7,175 nucleotides of DNA from positions 1 to 7,175 of the forward strand of contig CAIOSS010001022.1 of the NCBI GenBank assembly GCA_903860995.1. The letters are read 5' to 3'. The notes beneath the pieces were generated by a model, which did no database searches, was not told the origin of the DNA, and worked only from the letters and a program-made list of their open reading frames with translations. Each line of letters begins with the position of its first letter. Within the stretch, counting starts at the first letter, position 1. This document shows, one piece after another, positions 1 to 7,130 of this stretch. A program made the position numbers and the translations under genes. Source of the stretch: an uncultured delta proteobacterium (GTDB lineage: Bacteria > Myxococcota_A > Polyangia > Polyangiales > Ga0077539).

Positions 1-2
1 CC

Positions 3-1316
3 ACGCGCCGCTTCGGGGGGTCGGGCCTCGGGCTCACGATCTCCAGGCGCCTGGTAGAGCTCATGGGCGGGCGCATCTGGGTCGAGAGCGACGTCGGGCA
101 GGGCAGCGTGTTCTCCTTCTCCGTGCCCTTCGAGATCTGGGCCGGGGCCACGCTGCGCTCGGCCGTGCCCATCGGCACGGGCCCGGAGCCGCCGCTGCCG
201 GCGCTGCGAATCCTCCTGGCCGAAGACTCGCCCGACAACTGCACCATCGCGATCGCCTACCTGGAAGGCACGCCGTACCGGGTGGACATCGCCGAGACCG
301 GGGCCATCGCCTGCGAGATGTTCGCCGCCGGACACTACGACATGGTCCTGATGGACCGGCAGATGCCCGTCATGGACGGCCTGACCGCCACGCGGACGAT
401 CCGCGCCTGGGAGCACGCGAACGACCGGGCGCCCACGCCCATCATCGCGCTCACGGCCTCGGCCCTGAAGGGCGACCGCGAGAAGTGCCTGGCCGCAGGG
501 TGCACGGCCTTCCTGACCAAGCCGATCAAGCAGGAGGTGCTGCTGCAGGCGATCAAGGAGTTCTCCGCCGTCGCGTCGGCCGAGGCGGCCAGGGCGAGCG
601 CCGCGGAGGACCCGATCCGGGTGTGCGCCCACCCGGTGCTGGCCGCGCGCATCCCGGCGTTTCTCGAGCATCGTCGGCAAGACGTCGCCACGATGAAAGA
701 CGCCCTGGCGCGGGCGGACTTCGAGACCATCGAGCGGCTCGGCCACGGCATGCGGGGCGCGGGGACGAGCTTCGGGTTCCCGGTCATCACGGACATCGGC
801 GCGGACCTCGAGAAGGCCGCCGGGTGCGGCGACGCCGACGCCGCGCGAGGTTGGGTCGAGGAGCTCGACGCGTACCTGGACGGCCTCGGGAGCGGCGCCG
901 GGATCGCCGCATCGCCCCCGTCCCAGGAGAGCGCCACCGTACCCGCCGCCGCACGGCGCCGGATCGTGCTCGTCGACGACAGCGACGACCTGCGCGAGAG
1001 CTTCCGGGAGGTGCTCGAGCTGAGCGGCCACCATGTGACCGAGGCGCGGGACGGCATCGCCGGCCTGGCGCGCATCCTGGCCGAGCGACCCGACGTCGCC
1101 ATGGTCGACATCAGCCTCCCCGGCATGGACGGCTACGAGGTGGCGCGGCAGGTGCGCGCGGCGCTCGGGGCCTCGGTGGTGCTGGTCGCGATGACCGGCT
1201 ACGGGCGGGAGAGCGACCGCATCGCGGCGCTCGCGGCAGGCTTCGACTCGCACCTGCCCAAGCCCGTCGACCTCGATCGCATGCACGCGCTGCTCGGGGT
1301 CTCGGTGACCCCGTGA
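3..1316 (+). CDS. Hybrid sensor histidine kinase, 3' part (HATPase end - REC - Hpt - REC)
   Basis: This is the C-terminal part of a phosphorelay sensor kinase; the gene runs off the left edge and no start is visible. The open frame from base 3 gives the ATP-lid G box GGSGLGL, then LMGGRIWVES and GSVFSFSVPF, the typical end of a HATPase_c domain. Residues below are counted from the Met at base 63, which is internal. Receiver 1 spans about 48-168, with acidic D55, phospho-acceptor D98 in MDRQMPVMDG, T131 and K153-P154. An Hpt domain at about 190-275 carries H228 in LGHGMRGAG, with Arg where Lys is usual. Receiver 2 spans about 299-417, with D305/D306, D349 in VDISLPGMDG, T378 and K400-P401. All key phosphorelay residues are present, so a His-Asp-His-Asp relay within one protein is plausible. 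No DNA-binding or enzymatic output domain follows the last receiver, so the signal probably passes to a partner. The input domains are unknown because they lie outside the window. Confidence 0.95.
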   Translation, partial: TRRFGGSGLGLTISRRLVELMGGRIWVESDVGQGSVFSFSVPFEIWAGATLRSAVPIGTGPEPPLPALRILLAEDSPDNCTIAIAYLEGTPYRVDIAETGAIACEMFAAGHYDMVLMDRQMPVMDGLTATRTIRAWEHANDRAPTPIIALTASALKGDREKCLAAGCTAFLTKPIKQEVLLQAIKEFSAVASAEAARASAAEDPIRVCAHPVLAARIPAFLEHRRQDVATMKDALARADFETIERLGHGMRGAGTSFGFPVITDIGADLEKAAGCGDADAARGWVEELDAYLDGLGSGAGIAASPPSQESATVPAAARRRIVLVDDSDDLRESFREVLELSGHHVTEARDGIAGLARILAERPDVAMVDISLPGMDGYEVARQVRAALGASVVLVAMTGYGRESDRIAALAAGFDSHLPKPVDLDRMHALLGVSVTP

Positions 1317-1317
1317 G

Positions 1318-1509
1318 GGTCAGCGCGGGCGCCCCGTCGCGCAGCGCCCGCAGCGCGTCGCCGTACGCGCCCTCGCGGAAGAGCGCGTCGCCCGGGCCCA
1401 GCGTGCGCCAACGCAGGCAGGTGAGGAGGGTGTCGAGGTCGGCGGGTGGGATGCGCGAGAAGGCCGCGACCCCTCGCAGCCCCTCGCGTCGTTCGTCGGT
1501 GGTGGGAAT
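1318..1509 (-). pseudogene. Fragment of a cyclic-nucleotide-binding (Crp-type) domain
   Basis: Reading leftwards from the in-frame stop at 1522-1524, the minus strand encodes LRGVAAFSRIPPADLDTLL, then WRTLGPGDALFREG (about 1408-1367), then YGDALRALRDG and LTLTG. This matches the first 55 or so residues of a cNMP-binding domain: the 'lF..l....L..L' helix, 'R.....G..LFREG', and 'GDAL..L..G'. The second half, with the phosphate-binding cassette (usually FGE....P.RsA), is absent: beyond about 1318 the frame runs antisense through the kinase gene until a stop at 1111-1113. The frame has no ATG, GTG or TTG; a GTG at 1515-1517 lies in another frame and would need a one-base shift. A decayed remnant truncated at both ends is the simplest reading. 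A sequencing frameshift or a chance antisense frame remains possible. Confidence 0.5.
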
Positions 1510-1548
1510 GGGGACACGTCGCTAGCACGCTCGCGCCCGACGAGGCCC

Positions 1549-1577
1549 TTGACGGGGGGCGCGGGGCGGGGGCCTAT
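1549..1577 (+). promoter_or_regulatory. Weak candidate promoter before the membrane-protein pair
   Basis: TTGACG (1549-1554) is a good -35-like hexamer. Seventeen bases later lies GCCTAT (1572-1577), a poor -10. If used, transcription would begin only about 6-10 bases before the ATG at 1591, giving a nearly leaderless mRNA. That fits the lack of a Shine-Dalgarno sequence there, but the evidence is thin. Confidence 0.2.
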
Positions 1578-1590
1578 CGCGGCACCTACG

Positions 1591-2034
1591 ATGTTCTGGA
1601 TCAAGCTGGGGCTGGTGCTGCACGCCGTCGCCGCGGGGGCGCTGACCGGGTCGGTCACGCACCTCGCGCTGGTCGTGTGGCGCGCCCATCGGGGCAGGCC
1701 CAACCCGCGGTTGCAGCGGCTGTACCCCGCGGTGGCGCTGGGATGTTACCTGGCGGTGTATTCCCTGGGCTCGGCGATCTATCCCCGGTACCGGGTGGCG
1801 GTGCGCGCCGAGTGGCTCGACGAGCACGCCGCGTGGGCCGCGGTGCTCTTCGACCTCAAGGAGAACCTGGCGACCCTGCTCGGCCCGCTGGTGCTGGCCG
1901 CGGTGGTGCTCTCGCGCGCGGAGGACCCGGCGCGGCCGAGCCGGGCGATGCTGGGCTGCGCGACCGCGGTGGCGCTGGGGGTGTGGTTCAACGCCGTGTC
2001 GGGACTGCTGGTGGCCAGCGTGAGGTCGGTGTGA
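1591..2034 (+). CDS. Small four-span membrane protein, function unknown
   Basis: This is a 147-residue hydrophobic protein of no family I recognise. Four likely membrane segments lie at about residues 5-30, 44-64, 92-109 and 119-142. Charged loops include YPRYRVAVRAEWLDEH (64-79) and LFDLKEN (86-92), which look like conserved family signatures. Two histidines, H11 and H24, sit 13 residues apart in the first span. Such spacing occurs in haem-binding helices, but nothing else supports haem binding. I chose the ATG at 1591 because the hydrophobic segment begins directly after it. A TTG at 1549 would add 14 Gly/Pro-rich residues. Neither start has a clear ribosome-binding site. The stop codon overlaps the start of the next gene by 4 nt (GTGA), so the two proteins are translationally coupled and likely work together in the inner membrane. 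Confidence 0.75.
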   Translation: MFWIKLGLVLHAVAAGALTGSVTHLALVVWRAHRGRPNPRLQRLYPAVALGCYLAVYSLGSAIYPRYRVAVRAEWLDEHAAWAAVLFDLKENLATLLGPLVLAAVVLSRAEDPARPSRAMLGCATAVALGVWFNAVSGLLVASVRSV

Positions 2035-2369
2035 GCGCGCGGGGGCGCTTCGCGACCGGGGTGGGCACGCTCGCCGCGGCGACGGTGTACCTGTTCACGA
2101 CGACCACCCGCGCGGGGGTGCTGTACTACCTCCCCGCGCGCGCGGAGTGGACCTGGTCGCCGCCGACGGGGGTGATCGCGATGGACTGGTTCGCCCGCTC
2201 GCACGCGACGCTGGCGGTGGCGGCGGCGGCGACCTGGGCGGCGTGGCGGTGGGCGCCCGCCGAGCCGAAGACGTGCGCGCGCTGGGCGGGGCGGCTCTGG
2301 CCGATGTCGTGGCTGATGCTGGCCTGGTCGGCGGGGTACACCGCGCTCTGGTTGTGCGCGCGGCCCTGA
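2031..2369 (+). CDS. Small three-span membrane protein, function unknown
   Basis: This 112-residue protein starts at GTG 2031, overlapping the preceding stop codon in GTGA. A GAGGT Shine-Dalgarno (2022-2026) lies 4 bases before the start, which supports this start over much longer upstream readings in the same frame. Likely membrane spans are at about residues 10-33, 56-74 and 89-109. The loop between spans 1 and 2 is rich in aromatic residues and Pro (LPARAEWTWSPPTG). The protein ends LWLCARP. No enzyme motif, binding motif or known family is apparent. The overlap, similar size and shared membrane character suggest it forms a complex with the upstream four-span protein. A toxin-antitoxin role is unlikely, because both proteins are polytopic. 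Confidence 0.75.
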   Translation: MSARGRFATGVGTLAAATVYLFTTTTRAGVLYYLPARAEWTWSPPTGVIAMDWFARSHATLAVAAAATWAAWRWAPAEPKTCARWAGRLWPMSWLMLAWSAGYTALWLCARP

Positions 2370-2430
2370 CGGGCGCTTGCGGGGCGGCGCGGCGGGCGTC
2401 AGGCTGACGACGAAAGCCGAGGTGACGACG

Positions 2431-2670
2431 ATGCTGATGGGTGGACCGGCCTGCGAGAGCTGCGGGCGACCGATGGCGACCGGGACGAGCGGGAAGTACT
2501 GCGACGGCTGCACAGACTCGCGGGGGCAACTGCTCTCCTACGAGCAGGTGCACCGGGGGCTGGTCGAGCGGGAGTTCATGGGCCGCAACGGGATGCAGCG
2601 GGAGCAGGCCGAGGTGGCCGCGCGCAACGCCCTGTCGCGGATGCCCGCGTGGCAGGGCGGCGCGCGCTGA
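2431..2670 (+). CDS. Small putative zinc-ribbon protein (Zn_ribbon_2-like)
   Basis: This 79-residue soluble protein has an N-terminal zinc-binding motif, CESCGRPM (C8, C11) followed by YCDGC (C24, C27). The layout resembles the Zn_ribbon_2 family of short 'CxSCGMP' proteins, which are often encoded alone and have no assigned reaction. Residues 35-75 (starting LLSYEQVHRGLVER) look helical, and the tail is SRMPAW. The ATG at 2431 is supported by GAGGTG (2419-2424) six bases upstream; a second ATG at 2437 is less well spaced. The gene lies 61 bases after the membrane pair on the same strand and could be co-transcribed. It converges on the lipoprotein gene with a gap of only 9 bases. A regulatory or protein-binding role is inference only. 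Confidence 0.8.
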   Translation: MLMGGPACESCGRPMATGTSGKYCDGCTDSRGQLLSYEQVHRGLVEREFMGRNGMQREQAEVAARNALSRMPAWQGGAR

Positions 2671-2679
2671 GCGGAGCGA

Positions 2680-3501
<822 letters not shown>

Positions 3502-3576
3502 TCCACACTCTCCTGCGCCCATTGCGTCGGGCACCTGCGCGCCCCCTACCACGCCCTCGGCCCCCGCGAAACCTTC

Positions 3577-3597
3577 CGGCTGCCCCGATGGCGGCCG
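3577..3597 (-). terminator. Weak hairpin after the J-like gene
   Basis: CGGCTGCC (3577-3584) and GGCGGCCG (3590-3597) pair over 8 bp, including one G-T wobble, around the 5-base loop CCGAT. The hairpin begins 4 bases after the J-like stop codon. On the minus strand the following bases are CGGAAGGTTTCG, without a real T-run, so termination is doubtful and read-through into the lipoprotein gene is possible. Confidence 0.25.
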
Positions 3598-3600
3598 CGG

Positions 3601-4323
3601 TCAGCCCTCGCCCCGGTCGAACCAGGGCTCGGTCGTGGCCAGCCGCGCGTACGGACCGTAGGCGGTGACCGCGCCCGCCCGGCGCAGCGCCGACGCCGCC
3701 TTCAGCAGGATCGCCGGGTCGCGCGGCTGCGTGAGCCCCGCGAGGTGCCACCACACGGCGGCGTCGGCCCAGCGCTCCTCGCGCTCGGCCTTCTCGGCCT
3801 CCGCGATGGAGCGACCCGGGTCGTTCATGACGTCGGCGTCGGTGACCCGGCTGAGCAGCCCGGCCGGCCGCCCCAGGGTGATGCTCAACTGCGCGTCGAG
3901 CACCGCCAGCAGGTACCTCATCTGCGACTCCTGCCCGGGGCGCGGCGGCGGGGTGCGCGGGCGGGCCCGGGCGCGCGTCGCGCGCGCGTCGACGGCGCGG
4001 TTGGAGGGGTCGCTCGACCGCGGGCGGGTGGCGTCGTAGCGCATGCGCTCGCGAGCGTTGCGCAGCACGCGCTCGGCCGTCTGCACCGCCGCCGCGATGG
4101 CCTCGACCTTGGGCTGGTACTCCCCCAGCAGCCGCTCGGGGTCGAGCAGCCCGTCGATCCACTGCAGCAGCCGCGACGCCTCCTGCGCGATCGCCGGATC
4201 GTCGGCGTCCACCGGGACGCCCAGCACTTCGTAATGCCCGCCGCGGCGCACGCGGGAGAACACGGCGTCGATCTCCGTGCGTTCTCGCAGCGACAGCGCC
4301 ACGATCTGACTCGATCGGCTCAC
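3601..4323 (-). CDS. J-domain-like protein without HPD, with TPR-like C-terminus
   Basis: This is a 240-residue cytoplasmic protein with no signal peptide. Residues 29-97 resemble a J domain: GHYEVLGVPVDADDPAIAQE at the start and AAAVQTAERVLRNARERMRY-D at the end, as in DnaJ helices I and IV ('YevLGV...' and 'a...L.d...R..YD'). The catalytic HPD tripeptide is absent; the loop reads LLDPERLLGEYQ, so stimulation of DnaK is unlikely by the classical mechanism. An Arg/Pro-rich linker (100-132) follows. A helical region (about 135-235) then contains EKAEREERWADAAVWWHLA and DPAILLKAASALRRAG, resembling a tetratricopeptide pair. I chose the GTG at 4323 because a purine-rich AGGAAGGGAAGG (4335-4324) abuts it. 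Upstream starts (ATG 4377 or GTG 4392) would add a basic, Gly-rich extension. It is divergent from the cysteine hydrolase. A protein-scaffolding role is inferred. Confidence 0.8.
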   Translation of the reverse strand: MSRSSQIVALSLRERTEIDAVFSRVRRGGHYEVLGVPVDADDPAIAQEASRLLQWIDGLLDPERLLGEYQPKVEAIAAAVQTAERVLRNARERMRYDATRPRSSDPSNRAVDARATRARARPRTPPPRPGQESQMRYLLAVLDAQLSITLGRPAGLLSRVTDADVMNDPGRSIAEAEKAEREERWADAAVWWHLAGLTQPRDPAILLKAASALRRAGAVTAYGPYARLATTEPWFDRGEG

Positions 4324-4457
4324 CCTTCCCTTCCTACCACCTCCCCACCCGTGGTTGAACTTTTGACGGCCCGTCATCTCCCCGACCCCCACGGGGCTGA
4401 CGTACGCTCCGACCGCCCGCGGCGCGCCCGATGCCGCGCCCCGATGCGAGGTGAGCG
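4324..4457. promoter_or_regulatory. Divergent intergenic region with an 11-bp palindrome
   Basis: This 134-base gap must drive both the J-like gene (-) and the cysteine hydrolase (+). It holds the perfect odd palindrome GACGGCCCGTC (4365-4375), overlapping TTGACG (4363-4368), which resembles a -35 element. No convincing -10 lies 16-18 bases later. A second inverted pair is CCCCG (4380-4384) with CGGGG (4392-4396). The palindrome could be an operator for a dimeric regulator; in such GC-rich DNA a chance occurrence is also likely. Confidence 0.3.
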
Positions 4458-5120
4458 ATGCAACGAGTCTTCGTCGACGTGGATACCCAGCACGACTTCT
4501 GCCGCCCCGACGGCGCCCTCTTCGTCTCCGGGGCCCCGGCCGCTGCGCCCGCCTGCGCCCGCCTCGTGGCGCGCGCCGTCGCCGACGGCGCCCTGCTCGT
4601 GGGCTCCGTCGACTCCCACGCCCACGACGCCTGGGAGTTCGGCGGCAACGGGCGGGTCGGCCCCGCCGGGGAAGACCCCCGCTTTCCCCCGCACTGCGTG
4701 AAGGGCACCCCGGGCTGGCTGAAGCTCCCGGAGACCCTCCCGGCGCGCTTCTACTTCGTCCCCGTGGTGCCCGACCCGGAGGCCGCCGCGCGCGTCCCCG
4801 CCCGCACCCAGGCCGTGTACTTCGAGAAGGAGGTCTACTCCCTCTTCGCCAACCCCAACGCCGCGCCCGTGCTCGACGCCCTCGCCCCGCCGGGCCCGGT
4901 GGAGTTCGTGGTCTTCGGCGTCGCCACCGACTATTGCGTGCGCGCCGCCGCGCTCGGGCTCCGCGACTGGATCGCCGCCCGCCCCGACCGCGCGGGCTCC
5001 CGCGTGGCGGTGGTGTCCGACGCCGTCGCCGCGGTCACCGCCGAGGGCGGCGCGGCGGCCCTGCGCGAGCTTACCGCCGCGGGCGTCGCGCTCGTCTCCA
5101 CCGAAGCCATCACGGGCTGA
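4458..5120 (+). CDS. Nicotinamidase/isochorismatase-family cysteine hydrolase
   Basis: This 220-residue cytosolic enzyme has the family's Asp-Lys-Cys triad: D9 in VDVDTQHDF, K124 in YFEKEVYSLF, and nucleophile C160 in FGVATDYCVRAAALG, preceded by the Val-Ala segment that usually carries a cis peptide. Metal-site residues are D52 and H54 in SVDSHAHD and H79 in FPPHCVKGTPGW. The third His of classical nicotinamidase (D.H...H) is not at the expected place; position 58 is Ala, with H56, D57 and E60 nearby. PPHCVKGTPG is a hallmark of nicotinamidase-type members, so deamidation of nicotinamide to nicotinate for NAD salvage is the best guess, but another amide is possible. The ATG at 4458 has GAGGTG (4448-4453) 4 bases upstream. 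The gene ends 13 bases from the convergent zapA stop. The length is normal for the family. Confidence 0.88.
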   Translation: MQRVFVDVDTQHDFCRPDGALFVSGAPAAAPACARLVARAVADGALLVGSVDSHAHDAWEFGGNGRVGPAGEDPRFPPHCVKGTPGWLKLPETLPARFYFVPVVPDPEAAARVPARTQAVYFEKEVYSLFANPNAAPVLDALAPPGPVEFVVFGVATDYCVRAAALGLRDWIAARPDRAGSRVAVVSDAVAAVTAEGGAAALRELTAAGVALVSTEAITG

Positions 5121-5133
5121 GCCCCGACATCCT

Positions 5134-5508
5134 TCAGCTGGCCGGGGGCTCCTCGATCACCAGCGCTCGGTCGATCTCCGACAGCACCTCCGCGATCGCC
5201 TCGCGCGCCGACTGCTCCACCTGGCGCGCGTGGTCGCGGGTGCGCTCGAGCTCCTCCTTCGAGCGGGCCTGCGCCTCGTCGGCGCGCCGGCGCGTGGCGT
5301 GGAGCTCGTCGGCCAGGTCGAGCGCCAGCAGCGCGAGTATGGTCGGCATGCCCGCCCCCTTCGCCGCCCGCTGGATGGCCTCGACCCGCTCGTTGACCAT
5401 CCCCGCGAGGCGCTCGATGTGCTGCGGGTCGGCGTGGGCGCTGAGCCGCAGGCGCTGTCCGGCGACTTCGACCGCGACGGTCTGCTTGGTCTGCGTGGCG
5501 TTCGACAC
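5134..5508 (-). CDS. zapA: Cell division protein ZapA
   Basis: ZapA binds and bundles FtsZ filaments and stabilises the cytokinetic ring in the cytoplasm. The 124-residue product begins with a beta-rich globular head (QTVAVEVAGQRLRLSAHADP, 10-28), then HIERLAGMVNERVEAIQ (30-46) and LALLALDLADELHATRR (58-74), the characteristic ZapA pattern. A long charged coiled coil follows to about residue 116 (DEAQARSKEELERTRDHA). This is somewhat longer than the usual 90-110 residues; the extra length is in the coil. The start is GTG at 5508-5506 with GAAGG (5519-5515) six bases upstream; no ATG is available. The gene is monocistronic here, divergent from the large lipoprotein and convergent with the cysteine hydrolase. 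Confidence 0.88.
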   Translation of the reverse strand: MSNATQTKQTVAVEVAGQRLRLSAHADPQHIERLAGMVNERVEAIQRAAKGAGMPTILALLALDLADELHATRRRADEAQARSKEELERTRDHARQVEQSAREAIAEVLSEIDRALVIEEPPAS

Positions 5509-5622
5509 GGCGGGCCTTCAGTACCACAGGTGACGACGGACGGCGCGAGCATCGCGGCCGGTCGGCGGCTCTGCTAGCGTGCCGGCCGTCCGCCTCGTCG
5601 ACCGCTCCGAAGGAGAAATCCG
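5509..5622. promoter_or_regulatory. Divergent region between zapA and the large lipoprotein
   Basis: This 114-base spacer contains CTGCTAGCGT, with TAGCGT (5575-5580) as a possible TANNNT -10 element for the plus-strand gene. It lies 42 bases before the start codon, and no good -35 sits 16-18 bases upstream of it. AAGGAG (5610-5615) is a strong ribosome-binding site 7 bases before TTG 5623 and decides that start. I see no clear promoter for zapA. Confidence 0.35.
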
Positions 5623-7107
5623 TTGCAACCCCGCACCGCGCATCGCTGGCTGGTCCTGGCTTCCCTCTCCCTGGCGGCGGCGTGCAGCGCGTCCGGCTCG
5701 GCCGACCTCGGCGTCTCGGGGCCCTTCGGCGCGGACGCCAGCGTGCGCCGCGACGGCGCGGCCACGGACACGGGCCGGCGCGTCGACACGGGTCGCGCGG
5801 TGGACACAGGCGTGGCCCCCGTCCGCGACGGCGGCGCCCCCATGCCCGACGGCGCCGCGAGGGGAGACTCGGGCGTGGTGGCCCCTGGCAAGGACGGCGG
5901 CGCACCGTCGCCCGGCTGTGGGGCGCGAGAGATGTGCGGCAACGGGCTCGACGACGACTGCGACGGCCGCGTCGACGAAGACTGCGCGTGCATCCCTGGC
6001 ATGACGCAGCGGTGCTTCCCCGGCGACCCGGCCCTCGCGGGCCGCGGGGTGTGCGTGTACGGCACCTCGACCTGCGAGGGCACCGGGGAGTTCGGCACCT
6101 GGAGCGCGTGCGTGGGCGCGGGGGCGCCGCGGGAGGTCGAGTGCGGCCGGGGGATGGACTTCCGCTGCAACGGCATGGTCGACGAGGGCTGCGAGTGCGC
6201 GGTGGGCTCCACCCGCGCCTGCTACACGGGGCCTGCGGGCACCGAGGCCCGCGGGGCCTGCCGGCCGGGCATGCAGACCTGCACCGCGGTGGCCGGCGGC
6301 TCGGCCTGGGGCGCCTGCGCGGGCGAGATCACCCCGGGGGCGCGCGACCTCTGCGACGGCGTCGACCGCGACTGCAACGGCACCGCCAACGACGGCTGCA
6401 CCTGCGCCATCGGCGCCAACCGCCTGTGCTACACGGGCCCCGCGGGCACGCAGTCGGTGGGCGTCTGCCGCGGGGGCACGCAGCCCTGCGTGCGCGGCGC
6501 CGACGGCGTGAGCACCACCTGGGGCGCGTGCGTCAACGAGACGCGCCCGGGCGCGGAGGTCTGCGCCAACGGGCTCGACGACAACTGCAACGGCGCGGTC
6601 GACGAGGGCTGCCCCCCGCCGATGACCATGGCCTGCCCGACGGGTCAGCCGCGCTGCGGGAGCGTGTGCTGCGCCGCCGGCGAGGCCTGCGCGGCCAACA
6701 TCTGCGTGGGCAACGGCCAGCTGCGCTTCACCCTCACCTGGGACGTGTTGGCCGACCTCGACCTCCACGTAGAGCCGCCCTGCGGCACGGAGATCTACTA
6801 CGGTCGGCTGTCGGCCTGCGGCGGCACCCTCGACCGCGACTCGTGCCCCGCCCTGCGGGCCACCGACTCCGCCGACCGCTGCAACGGCCCGGAGAACATC
6901 TTCTGGCCCGCCGCCCCGGCGACGGGCACCTACCTCCTGTGCGTCAACCCCTGGCAGATGAACAGCGGCACCACCGCCCGCTGGACCCTCAACGTCTACC
7001 GCGGCGCGATGCTCATCCGCACCTTTACGGGCACCCGTAACAGCAGCACGAGCTACGTGCGCTGCAGCCGCACCGCCTCCTCCTTCGTGGGCGAGATCAC
7101 CCTCTAG
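5623..7107 (+). CDS. Large lipoprotein: four MopE-type motifs plus DUF2135/YfaP-like domain
   Basis: This 494-residue exported protein starts at TTG 5623, supported by AAGGAG 7 bases upstream. The signal peptide LVLASLSLAAAC has probable lipidated C21. Residues 22-98 form a low-complexity Asp/Gly/Ala/Thr linker (RRVDTGRAVDTG, DGGAP). Four metal motifs lie at C105-C121 (CGNGLDDDCDGRVDEDC), C174-C190 (degenerate: MDFRCNGMVDEGC), C244-C259 and C314-C330. Three linking modules of about 50 residues share the pattern C.CA.G..R.CYTGPAGT...G.C..G.Q.C.....W.AC. A Cys-rich patch (338-361) follows. Residues about 365-470 then resemble DUF2135/YfaP: LRFTLTWDVLADLDLHVEPP, GGTLDRDSC, GPENIFWPAAPATGTYLLCV. 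This is a likely beta-sandwich that may bind calcium or carbohydrate. No catalytic residues are seen. A cell-surface adhesion or matrix role is inferred. MopE motifs were named for a copper-binding surface protein of Methylococcus; the metal here is unknown. Confidence 0.9.
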   Translation: MQPRTAHRWLVLASLSLAAACSASGSADLGVSGPFGADASVRRDGAATDTGRRVDTGRAVDTGVAPVRDGGAPMPDGAARGDSGVVAPGKDGGAPSPGCGAREMCGNGLDDDCDGRVDEDCACIPGMTQRCFPGDPALAGRGVCVYGTSTCEGTGEFGTWSACVGAGAPREVECGRGMDFRCNGMVDEGCECAVGSTRACYTGPAGTEARGACRPGMQTCTAVAGGSAWGACAGEITPGARDLCDGVDRDCNGTANDGCTCAIGANRLCYTGPAGTQSVGVCRGGTQPCVRGADGVSTTWGACVNETRPGAEVCANGLDDNCNGAVDEGCPPPMTMACPTGQPRCGSVCCAAGEACAANICVGNGQLRFTLTWDVLADLDLHVEPPCGTEIYYGRLSACGGTLDRDSCPALRATDSADRCNGPENIFWPAAPATGTYLLCVNPWQMNSGTTARWTLNVYRGAMLIRTFTGTRNSSTSYVRCSRTASSFVGEITL

Positions 7108-7130
7108 AGCGGTGGCCTGACGGGTCTGAT

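Noticed and set aside
485..1525. Plus-strand Arg/Gly-rich open frame overlapping the kinase
   Set aside because: Low-complexity composition typical of a shifted frame in GC-rich DNA. The kinase frame has all receiver and Hpt motifs.
1446..2030. Upstream extension of the second membrane protein to a start near 1446
   Set aside because: It would overlap the whole first membrane protein in a Gly/Arg-rich reading. The GTG at 2031 with GAGGT upstream is a far better start.
1591..2369. Toxin-antitoxin pair suggested by two small overlapping genes
   Set aside because: Both products are polytopic membrane proteins, without a DNA-binding antitoxin or a recognised toxin fold.
5121..5133. 6S RNA or another small RNA next to zapA, as in gammaproteobacteria
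   Set aside because: The gap downstream of zapA is only 13 bases, so there is no room for an RNA gene.
4931..5905. Long Arg-rich minus-strand open frame spanning the zapA region
   Set aside because: It is a shadow frame. The ZapA reading in the overlapping frame has clear family motifs and a suitable start.
5518..6768. Long minus-strand open frame (about 416 codons) opposite the large lipoprotein
   Set aside because: It is an Ala/Arg/His-rich antisense shadow of a GC-rich gene, with no domain signature and no ribosome site. The plus-strand product has a signal peptide, repeats and a recognisable C-terminal domain.
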